64,000 bases of DNA, taken from NCBI RefSeq assembly GCF_019279795.1, contig NC_056749.1, forward strand, positions 576,575,549 through 576,639,548, given 5' to 3'. The position numbers and the translations under genes were made by a program. Positions 55,925-64,000 of the stretch are shown here, in pieces. Numbering within the stretch: position 1 is the stretch's first letter; the number at the start of each line of letters is the position of its first letter. Source of the DNA: Protopterus annectens (taxonomy: Eukaryota > Chordata > Ceratodontiformes > Protopteridae). The notes under the pieces were generated by a model, which saw only the letters and a program-made list of their open reading frames with translations, searched no databases and was not told where the DNA came from.

Positions 55925-56400
55925 GCATACAAACAAAGCTAGATTCAGCAGGCCTGGATCTAGTCTATGCTACAGCAAACAAGGTGTACCAATTTCAGTA
56001 AGATACAGTTCAAATATTCAGGCACTATAAACCTTTAACCAGAAATTCCCAGCTCAGAAGGGCAGAGTCCAGCCTCTCCTCCCACAAGAGTGCAGACCAC
56101 GAACCTTCTTAATGTAAAATAACTGGCCTGAACCCCAAGTGCTTAAACCAGAACTAATACACTTTAAGAATAACAGACACTGACCTCTCAATCAGCAGTT
56201 CCCAACTTAGAAGGATGAAAGCTACCAGTCCTGCCACCACAGTGCATGCCACAAACCTTCCTAATGTAGAACAACTGGTCTGAAGCCCAAGTGTTTAATC
56301 CAAAAGACTTAGAATGATCGCTACACTTTAACCAAGTTACTACCAAGCAGTAATAAATACAATTGAATACTTTAAATAATGCCTGGATTAGTGCTCAAGT
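55925..56400. repeat. ~480-bp tandem repeat, unit 1
   Basis: Starts about AAACAAAGCTAGATTCAGCAGG and is repeated from ~56403. It contains two sub-repeats of ~110 bp: CCCAGCTCAGAAGGGCAGAG… (56048) and CCCAACTTAGAAGGATGAAAG… (56208). Each is followed by AATGTA(A/G)AA(T/C)AACTGG and AAGCCCAAGTG-type sequence. No coding. Confidence 0.85.
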
Positions 56401-56704
56401 TATACAAACAAAGCTAGATTCAGCAGGCCTGGATCTAGTCTATGCTACAGCAAACAAGGTGTACCAATTTCAGTAAGACGCAATTCAGATATGCATGCAC
56501 TATAAGCCTTTAACCAGAAATTCCCAGCTCAGAAGGGCAGAGTCCATCCTCTCCTCCCACAAGAGTGCAAACCACGAACCCTCTTAATGTAAAATAACTG
56601 GCCTGAAAGCCCAAGTGCTTAAACCAGAATTAATACACTTTTAGAATAACAGACACTGAGCCCTCAATCAGCAGTTCCCAACTTAGAACAATGTAAGCTA
56701 CCTG
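56401..56704. repeat. ~480-bp tandem repeat, unit 2, left part
   Basis: Second unit, about 90% like unit 1, cut after AAGCTACC at ~56702 by a DIRS element. It continues at 62274. Confidence 0.85.
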
Positions 56705-56885
56705 ATGTCCTTCAAGGATGCATCTGCAGTCATAACATATGGGTTGTCCTGCCTCAGGCAGCCCTTCGGTCGGCCGGATTCCAAAGTCCGGGTCTGGCCT
56801 CGGCTGATGTCGCACTTTCCCCGACGTCAGAGCGTCTGGGGTATAAAAGCATCAGCCGACGCCATTTTCCTCAGTCTTTCTTGCC
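56705..56885 (+). repeat. DIRS 4 left inverted terminal repeat
   Basis: Reverse complement of most of 62063-62273. Shared blocks include CATCTGCAGTCATAACATAT, GCCTGAGGCAG (inverted) and ACGTCAGAGCGTCTGGGG. It runs to TTTCTTGCC, where the two arms diverge. Confidence 0.92.
56842..56848 (+). promoter_or_regulatory. TATA-like box in the DIRS 4 left ITR
   Basis: TATAAAA, preceded by a GC-rich stretch (GACGTCAGAGCGTC) and ~165 bp upstream of the gag-like ATG at 57007. The inverted copy lies at ~62099-62105 in the right ITR, pointing outward to the left, so antisense transcription is conceivable. No start site can be seen from sequence. Confidence 0.5.
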
Positions 56886-57006
56886 GTGCAGTGCCCGAAG
56901 CAGAAGCTGTTCGCAAGTGCCGGTCGGTCAGATCCAGTGAATTCAGCTACCGAAGACTTCGAAAAAAGCTAAGTACCCCGTTGGGGACTCTTTCTTGCCT
57001 CAGCCG

Positions 57007-58822
57007 ATGTCAGACAAAGTAAATAATTGTTTAACTTGTGGGAAACAAATACCTCATAAGGATTTCCATTCCTACTGCCTTCCTTGCTTAGGCCCAGACC
57101 ACGACGTATTGGCCTGTTTAGCCTGTGCTTCCTTCAACCGACGAATTCTTAGACGTCGGTCAGAGTTTGCAGAGGAATTTTTTGGAGCCGCTTTTGCTTA
57201 TAAAATGCCGTCGGAGACTCCGACTTCGCATATGGTCAAAAAACACAAGGAAAAGGACCGACACTCGCGGCCTGCGGTTTCGGCTGAAACCACGGCTAGG
57301 CCTACCGCGAGTGCCTCTGTTTCGGCTGAAACAGAGTCCTCGGAGATTCCTTCTTCCGAAACCATACTTCCGACCACCGGGGCCCGGGAGGCCCCGGCTG
57401 AGTCGGCTTCAGAACTTCCTACAGAAACCAGTGTTCAGGAAATGTCCGACACCATACCTTTGGACATTTCTTCTCCTGCACGTGGGGCAGCTAGGCCCCC
57501 TGCTTCCATGTCCATTAAGGCCTTTTCAAGGGCTAAAGCTGCCAAACTTTCTAAAGCTTTGCCTGCCAAATCTACCTCCCAGAGGCCTTCCTCTAGTTCA
57601 CAGATCCTCAGCCTTGCTGAGGACCTTATTTCCTTAATTAGGGGTTCACAACCTCACCCAGACAGGGCCTCTCTACCTCCTCCAGACAAAAGGACCAGGA
57701 CTGACCCCTCTGACCCACACTCCTCAGATGATTCCACGGATGGATCTGAGTTGTCAGACCACCAGGAAGGGGCTTACTCGCCTTATGAGGATTCAGATGC
57801 TGAGGAATCTATCCCTTCGGCCTCCCCTCCTGAAGAGTTTTCCTTTGGTGAGACTTTACACTCCATGAGAGAGCATTTTCAATGGCAAGGTCAGGATTTC
57901 TCTGATTCTAGAAAAAGATTTAAGGACCTTTTTGCATTTGCCTCAGCATAGGCCCTTAGCTATACCTCCTGTTCTGAATGTAATTGATGTGTACAATGAT
58001 GTCAGTACAGCCCCTGATACTCTTCCTCCGGCCCCTGCCAAACCTGACAGATACTACAGGGTCCCGGATTCTCATTTCCATCTGTATAAAGCCCATTCTG
58101 CAGACCCAGAAACTATTTCTCAGGGCCCTAAAGGAGTTGCGGCCGCTACTGCCAAAAATCCTCTACCCTCTGAAAGAGAGTCTAGAGCTTTAGAGAGATG
58201 GGGAAAGAAGGTGTATACTTCAGCAACTCTTTCTGTCAGGGCATTAAACTGTCAATTTCATATGATACAGTACCAAGAGTATTTGTTAGATGAACTGAAT
58301 AAAAAACTTTCTTCTCCTGAACCCCTAGACCGTAAATCCCTTCAGGATTTGGTACACAACTCACAACAGGTTAGTAGTCATTTCTTAAAATGTGGCTATG
58401 ATGCACTGGAGGCTTCATTTAGATCAGCTATGACTGGGGCAGTTATTCGTAGGCATGCCTGGCTGAAGGAGCAATCTTTGCCAGACCATGTCAAAGCTAA
58501 ACTCCTGGATGCTCCAATGGAGAAACAAAATTTATTTGGCTCCTCTGCTCAGGAGATCTTAAAAAAGGTCGAAGAAAAGGCAAAATCTGTGCAAACAGTT
58601 AAAGATTTCCTGCAAGTTCAACCACCGAGATTCAGCAGAAACTGGCCTACTAAGAATTGGTACTTTCCAGACTCGGGCAGAGCCCAGAGAGGCAGGAACA
58701 GGCGCCCTAGAGGCAGAGGTCAATCGAAGGGCTCCTACAGAGGCCGTCAGTGGCAGCCTGCCAACCAGAGGAGTAGTGCAACAGCAACAACAACAACCAC
58801 TACACCAGGACAGGCTCAATGA
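57007..58822 (+). pseudogene. DIRS 4 gag-like region (fossil part)
   Basis: Begins MSDKVNNCLTCGKQIP with a cysteine/histidine cluster (CLTC, HKDFHSYC, CLPCLG, CLAC) within the first 45 residues. An acidic, Ser/Pro-rich middle follows. The conserved helical block (ERWGKKVYTSATLSVRALN) and a basic Arg/Gly/Gln-rich end complete it. Same architecture as the DIRS 1 gag-like ORF, with a shorter low-complexity part. No capsid fold can be recognised by eye. Confidence 0.82.
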
Positions 58823-58921
58823 CTTAACTCTGATTCTGCCTACCAGGGATCAACTGGAACCACCCTTGGGCGGAAAACTGGCTTTATTCTCAAAAAACTG
58901 GCATTATATTACAAAGGATAC

Positions 58922-60712
58922 ATGGACACTGCAAATAATAGACAAAGGATACAGGTTCCACTTCCACACCTTGCCAAAAAGAAGCGGAATGCCAAACCTT
59001 CCACCAAATCAGAGGGCAGAGGCTTTAAGACAAATCAGCAATTTACTTCAGATGAAAGCTATAGAAAAGGTACCATGTTCAGAACAAGCCAAGGATTTTA
59101 CTCCAGACTATTCCTTGTACCAAGAAAAGAAAATCAATGGAGGCCTATTCTCGACCTGTCCGCACTGAACACTTATCTCATTGTGCCAAAATTCAAAATG
59201 CTGACCCTACAGCAACTAATTCCCATGTTGGGCAAGGAGTCTTGGCTGGTGACTCTAGATCTCAAGGAGGCATACCTGCACGTCCCTATTCGACCAAGTT
59301 GCAGAAGACACCTCAGATTTCTTGCAGGATCAGAGCATTATCAATTCTCAGCATTGCCCTTTGGCTTATCTACTGTGCCCAGAGTATTCACGAAATGCCT
59401 GGCATCAGTAATTGCACATTGCAGACTACAGGGAATTCAAATTTACCCATACCTGGACGACTGCCTAATACAAGCGGACAACAAGAAAAATTTGATAAAG
59501 GACTTGGCCTATGCCATACACCTGCTACAGACCTTGGGATACACAGTCAACATCCAAAAGTCAAGACTAGTACCATCCCAAAGGATAACCTTTTTGGGTG
59601 CAGATCTGGACACAACCACCCAAATGGCTTTTCTCACAGAAGAAAAACAAAAACAACTTCCAGATTACTTCATGATTCTGACAAGACAAAATCACCTTAC
59701 TGCAAGGAAAATCCTGCAGGCTCTGGGTTACATGGCATCCTGCATAATTCTAATACCGCATGCCAGGCTGCATATGAGGAAATTACAATGGTACCTAAGG
59801 AGTGTATGGTCTCAACACAGTCACAGTTTAGAAACCATGATACCAATCATTCCATGCCTTCAAAAGGAATTTCTGTGGTGGGCTCAGGCATGCCAGTCCA
59901 ACACAGGGTTGCCTTTCAACAAACCAAAAACAAGGCAGACCATCACCACAGACGCCTCAGACCGAGGATGGGGAGCACACATGGAGGGCAAATGTATCCA
60001 AGGCCTATGGCCTCAAGGACAGCTAAGCATGCACATAAACCAAAAGGAAATGCTGGCAGTGAGGCATGCAATTGAGGCATTCAAACCCTTCCTCCAACAA
60101 GGACACCTGTTAATAAGGACAGACAACACCATGGTCATGTGGTACATAAACAAGCAGGGAGGCACACATTCTTACCCTCTATGCCGGATGGCTATGAATC
60201 TGTGGGAACTATGCCTGAATCTCAATATCCAACTACATTCCCAATTCGTGCCAGGGAAAGAAAATGCACTAGCGGACAGCTTAAGCAGAACTACCATGGA
60301 TGCACATGAATGGATGCTGCACCCAGACATCTTCCAACTCATAGCAAAGACATGGGGAATGCCGGAGATAGATCTGTTCGCCTCCCCACTCAACCATCAA
60401 CTGAAGACATTCTGCTCAAGGACATACCACCCACAAGCTTGGAGGGTGGACTCTCTCTCTTTCAGCTGGAAAGCCCTAACAGTATATGCCTTCCCACCTC
60501 TCCCATTGATGTACAAGGTTCTACTGAAGATCAGGGAGGAACAGCCAAAAGTGATACCAATAGCTCCAGACTGGCCAAGACAACACTGGTATCCATTATT
60601 GAGAAGCATGTCTCTGGTAAAATCATGGCCTCTACTTCTGACGCAGAACAATTTCAAGACCCTGCATCCCAACTTGAAAACATTGCAGCTAACTGCCTGG
60701 AAAATTCCTTAA
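58922..60712 (+). CDS. DIRS 4 reverse transcriptase-RNase H ORF (fossil part)
   Basis: One long open frame (596 residues). RT blocks are PILDLSALNTYL (~residue 78), VTLDLKEAYLHVPI and the catalytic YLDDC. RNase H blocks are TTDASDRGWGAH and IRTDNTMVMWYINKQGG. The end segment, IDLFASPLNHQLKTF to APDWPRQHWYP, resembles the adenine-methyltransferase-like segment reported in DIRS elements. That assignment is inference. Confidence 0.88.
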   Translation: MDTANNRQRIQVPLPHLAKKKRNAKPSTKSEGRGFKTNQQFTSDESYRKGTMFRTSQGFYSRLFLVPRKENQWRPILDLSALNTYLIVPKFKMLTLQQLIPMLGKESWLVTLDLKEAYLHVPIRPSCRRHLRFLAGSEHYQFSALPFGLSTVPRVFTKCLASVIAHCRLQGIQIYPYLDDCLIQADNKKNLIKDLAYAIHLLQTLGYTVNIQKSRLVPSQRITFLGADLDTTTQMAFLTEEKQKQLPDYFMILTRQNHLTARKILQALGYMASCIILIPHARLHMRKLQWYLRSVWSQHSHSLETMIPIIPCLQKEFLWWAQACQSNTGLPFNKPKTRQTITTDASDRGWGAHMEGKCIQGLWPQGQLSMHINQKEMLAVRHAIEAFKPFLQQGHLLIRTDNTMVMWYINKQGGTHSYPLCRMAMNLWELCLNLNIQLHSQFVPGKENALADSLSRTTMDAHEWMLHPDIFQLIAKTWGMPEIDLFASPLNHQLKTFCSRTYHPQAWRVDSLSFSWKALTVYAFPPLPLMYKVLLKIREEQPKVIPIAPDWPRQHWYPLLRSMSLVKSWPLLLTQNNFKTLHPNLKTLQLTAWKIP

Positions 60713-60723
60713 ATCCTAATCAA

Positions 60724-61753
60724 ACTGTTTTATCTCAGAGGGTGAAGGACATTATCCTGGAGGCTCGCATGCCTTCCACAAGGAGGACATACTCGGCTAA
60801 ATGGAAGAGATTTCTCATTTGGAGCACATCAAAAGGCTCAGATGTCACAGTGGCAAACATAACAAATATCCTAGAATACTTAGCAGAATTGTTCCACAAT
60901 GGCCTGTCCTATTCTTCCATTAAGATTCATGCTTCAGCAATTTCAGCAGAATACAATGTGGATCCACCTATCTTCTCGCACCCTCTCCTCAGACAATTCC
61001 TGAGAGGGATCAAAAATATTAAACCTCCAAGAAGACCCCCTCTACCTGCCTGGGATCTCAACTTTGTGCTGGAGAAACTGACACTTCCTCCTTTTGAACC
61101 AGCAGCATCAGCGGATCTACAGTTTCTGTCTTGGAAAACTGCATTCCTTCTGGCAATCACTTCAGCAAGAAGAGTATCTGAGTTACAAGCATTAATGGCA
61201 GTGCAGCCTTTTCTTATTTTCCACCAGGACAGGGTTTCACTAAGAACCAATCCTACTTTTATGCCAAAGGTGGTATGTAGGGTATCCTTGAACCAAGCTA
61301 TTCACTTGCCTACGTTCTTCCCTAATCCACAGAATAGAGGGGGAAAAACTTTTGCGCACCCTGGATATACACAGACAACTACGCTACTACTTGGACAGAA
61401 CAAAACCTAGCAGAAAAACTGACCAACTTTTTGTAGCATATGCAACTGGGATGCAAGGAAGAGTAATTTCCAAACAGACAATTTCAAAATGGATAGGAAA
61501 TTGCATTCGATTTTGCTACTCCTTTCATGGAAAGACAGTTCCTGAAAACATCAGGCCTCACTCCACAAGGGCCACGGCCACCACTACAGCCTTCCTACGA
61601 GGGGTGGCTACCAAGGACATTTTAGAAGCTGCTACTTGGAGCTCCGTGCATACATTTGATAAGCATTACAATCTACCTTTATACTCTAGATCCAGAGCAG
61701 GGTTTGCTACTGCAGTCCTGCAGGGGATCTTAACTACACCATCCCTTTATTAG
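60724..61753 (+). pseudogene. DIRS 4 tyrosine recombinase region (fossil part)
   Basis: The frame overlaps the end of the RT-RNase H ORF in another phase, as in other DIRS elements. Landmarks are [29 protein letters not shown] (catalytic Arg region), RPHSTRATATTTAF (second catalytic region) and AATWSSVHTFDKHYN (C-terminal His/Tyr region). Broken. Confidence 0.88.
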
Positions 61754-61784
61754 TACCTCCTCCCCCAGATTGGCTATGGTATTC

Positions 61785-61889
61785 TACCCATATGTTATGA
61801 CTGCAGATGCATCCTTGAAGGACATAGTACAGTTTTGTACCTACCATAAATGTAGATGTCCGATAGGTATGCATCTGCAGTCAGGATTA
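61785..61889 (+). repeat. DIRS 4 internal complementary region
   Basis: Reverse complement of the left end (CATATGTTATGACTGCAG…CCTTGAAGGACAT) fused to the reverse complement of the right end (TACAGTTTTGTACCTACC…GCATCTGCAGTCA). The fusion point gives the circle junction and the outer ends of the element. Confidence 0.92.
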
Positions 61890-62062
61890 CCCTCCCTCCT
61901 TCCCCTCTGTGGTATTCCTAGGGTTCTTACCCCTCTGTTAGCTAGCTGGGGGAATCTATTATGGTGTATTTGTTTGTTTATACATGTATATAATTTGCAA
62001 ATGTTTGGAACTTTTCAGCATTTATCCAAATTTAGCCTTCCTAGAGGGCACCTGGCATCTGG

Positions 62063-62273
62063 GGCAAGAAAAACTGAGGGAAATGGCGTCTGCTGATGCT
62101 TTTATACCCCAGACGCTCTGACGTCGGGGAAAGTGCGACATCAGCCGAGGCCAGACCCAGACTTTGGAATCCGGCCGACCAAAGGGCTGCCTGAGGCAGG
62201 ACAACCCATATGTTATGACTGCAGATGCATACCTTTCGGACATCTACATTTATGGTAGGTACAAAACTGTACT
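62063..62273 (+). repeat. DIRS 4 right inverted terminal repeat
   Basis: Inverted copy of the left ITR with an extra ~35-bp outer end (CATTTATGGTAGGTACAAAACTGT region) matched only by the internal complementary region. Confidence 0.92.
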
Positions 62274-62400
62274 TTCTGCCACTACAGTGCAGACCACAAA
62301 CCCTCTTAATGTAAAACAACTGGTCTGAAGCCCAAGTGTTTAAACTAAAAGGCTTAGAATGAGTTACACCAAGCAGTAATAAATACAATTGAGTACTTTT
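62274..62400. repeat. ~480-bp tandem repeat, unit 2, right part
   Basis: Resumes at CTGCCACTACAGTGCAGACC and continues AACAACTGGTCTGAAGCCC, the sequence that follows AAGCTACC in unit 1. A short partial third unit may begin near 62490 (AGCAGTAGTAAATACAATT). Confidence 0.85.
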
Positions 62401-63029
62401 AAGATGACGCAAAAGAAAAAAAAAGTAGGAAGAAACACAAGTACAGTAAAAGCAGATGAATTTTTTTTTTTTTTTTTTTTAGAAAAGTAGCAAAAGCAGT
62501 AGTAAATACAATTCTCATGCAGTGCAAGCTGGCACACTTGAATATGTAGCAATATTAGTCCACACACAGTTTGAGAAAATGTAATTAAATTAAAAAGGAC
62601 TAAAAGCAAGTGCAGAAAGGGTTTATTAGGTAGAATGCGGTAAAGAGATGTCCTGGGGGAGTGTCTTAGATCAAATCTACAGTGGGGCGGGCACTGCAAA
62701 AGCCACCAAATTTAAAGAACAGGGAGGGGGGGACAGTTTCAACACAGATGTAAGGAATGTGCAAATTATAAAAAAATATATATATACTGTTCTCTATATA
62801 TTTGCAGAGCAGTAAGACACAGATATCTAAGCAGACAATTTAGCTCTATAATACAGAATAACACAGAAAAATATACTCAGCTCTATATATTTGCAGATAG
62901 TTCTGTAAGGCTGTCTCTCAAACTAAGGTTCCAGTTTGAATGCAGGTTGTTAATTAACAGGACACACAACACTAGCTCAATTATATCAAGTGAAGACAAG
63001 GCAGGAAATGAGGGGGGGGGGGATTTTAG
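62401..63029. other. Unassigned AT-rich stretch before the RTE piece
   Basis: About 630 bp with a 22-base T run (62460-62480), a short TA repeat at ~62776 and two copies of CTCTATATATTTGCAGA (62793 and 62880). It ends in a G run. Because it lies between the tandem repeats and the RTE flank, it may be the far 5' UTR of the minus-strand CR1-like LINE. That is inference only. Confidence 0.5.
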
Positions 63030-63420
63030 TGTTCATCTGTGGTGAGCTCCTCTTCTCTCATCGTAGCCTGTTTGGGGCAGTACAGCTTCTGTGGGGTTTT
63101 CTTCATTCATAAGTTGCTGGAAGTACTCCATCCATCTGCCCTTGATGTCCTGTGGACTAGTAACCAGGCTGTTGCTGGCATCCCTTATGAAAGGTGTCTG
63201 ACTTTGCCTTGCAACCTGATGTAGTTTCCTTGTGCTATCTCTTGGCTTACTTTCCAGAAGCTGGTAGAGTGCCTCTGATACTTGTTCTTTGCTACTGCTC
63301 TCTTGGTCTGTTAGCCAATCAGTATTCCTTTCGGTCTCCCATTTTTCCTGCATTCCTTCTTTCTTTTGATGACTTCCTGGACTTCTCCATTCCACCACCA
63401 GCTTTACTTAGTGACCACCA
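63030..63420 (-). mobile_element. RTE-like LINE, endonuclease-RT linker piece (piece 1 of 3)
   Basis: On the minus strand an open frame (63398-63033) reads VEWRSPGSHQKKEGMQEKWE, RDSTRKLHQVARQSQTPFIR, then DIKGRWMEYFQQLMNEENPTE. The block RW.EYF..L.NEENP is typical of the region between nuclease and RT in RTE-type LINEs. The sequence then stops and resumes, in order, at 51716. Confidence 0.75.
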
Positions 63421-63519
63421 TGCAGTTTATTTAGAAGTATTATGCTTTAGCGGAATTCTTTCCTTTCGCCTTAGTTTAAATATTTTGCACTGTTTATGTG
63501 CCCAAGTACTTTGTGTATG

Positions 63520-64000
<481 letters not shown>

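Larger units (their letters stand above)
56705..62273 (+). mobile_element. DIRS-type element 4 (fossil, well preserved, broken)
   Basis: About 5.57 kb. Left ITR 56705-56885, gag-like region, RT, RNase H, a possible methyltransferase-like linker, tyrosine recombinase, internal complementary region 61785-61889, right ITR 62063-62273. It is inserted in a ~480-bp tandem repeat unit, with no clear target duplication, as expected for DIRS. Coding is mostly intact, with about two or three breaks, plus an RNase H/recombinase frame overlap that DIRS elements are known to use. The youngest-looking DIRS here. Confidence 0.93.

Noticed and set aside
59137-60075. 312-residue open frame inside the DIRS RT region
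   Set aside because: It overlaps the RT-RNase H frame, has no recognisable motifs, and is a frame shadow.

Overview
This is a vertebrate nuclear window. It holds one host gene in pieces and a dense nest of retroelements. The host gene is the 3' part of a cationic amino acid transporter (SLC7A family, closest by eye to SLC7A3/CAT-3). It runs on the + strand from a 500-base assembly gap at 19469-19968 to a stop codon at 42251-42253. The eight exons have GT/AG borders wherever the border is visible, phases that match across every intron, and they read 375 residues without interruption. DIRS, Penelope-like, CR1-like and RTE-like elements together with TE-bloated introns fit a fish, lungfish or amphibian. 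I cannot name the species.

Layout. 1-568 and 13608-19468: a ~75-bp satellite, with a higher-order period of about 2.11 kb in the right-hand array. 569-13607: three head-to-tail Penelope-like elements (PLEs) inside that satellite. Each has a lysine-rich ORF1 and a reverse transcriptase/GIY-YIG ORF2. Copy C is bracketed by two 142-bp repeats (pseudo-LTRs) that contain a hammerhead-ribozyme-like fold. 19469-19968: gap. 19969-42253: transporter gene. Its introns carry a DIRS element (20669-27021), a shortened DIRS relative with a LINE fragment inside (27825-30945), a MITE-like element (33060-33336), a CR1-like LINE (35336-38300, - strand) and a foldback element (about 39064-39945).

42254-64000: 3' flank and layered insertions. 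Two 5'-truncated CR1-like LINEs lie on + (44020-45470 and 46190-47607). An RTE-like LINE on - is split into three pieces (63420-63030, 51716-51090, 48258-47608). The first split holds a nearly full-length CR1-like LINE (51717-55640), ~480-bp tandem repeats directly upstream of its ORF1, and a DIRS element (56705-62273) that landed in the second repeat unit. The other split holds a tRNA-type SINE whose tail matches the CR1-like LINE, an old DIRS 3' half, and a palindrome-rich patch.

The elements interact as layers. The RTE is the oldest layer at its site, CR1-like and DIRS elements came later, the SINE probably borrows the CR1-like machinery, and the PLEs multiplied in tandem inside the satellite. 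DIRS elements are described as fossils only. No bacterial-type system, CRISPR array or operon is present.
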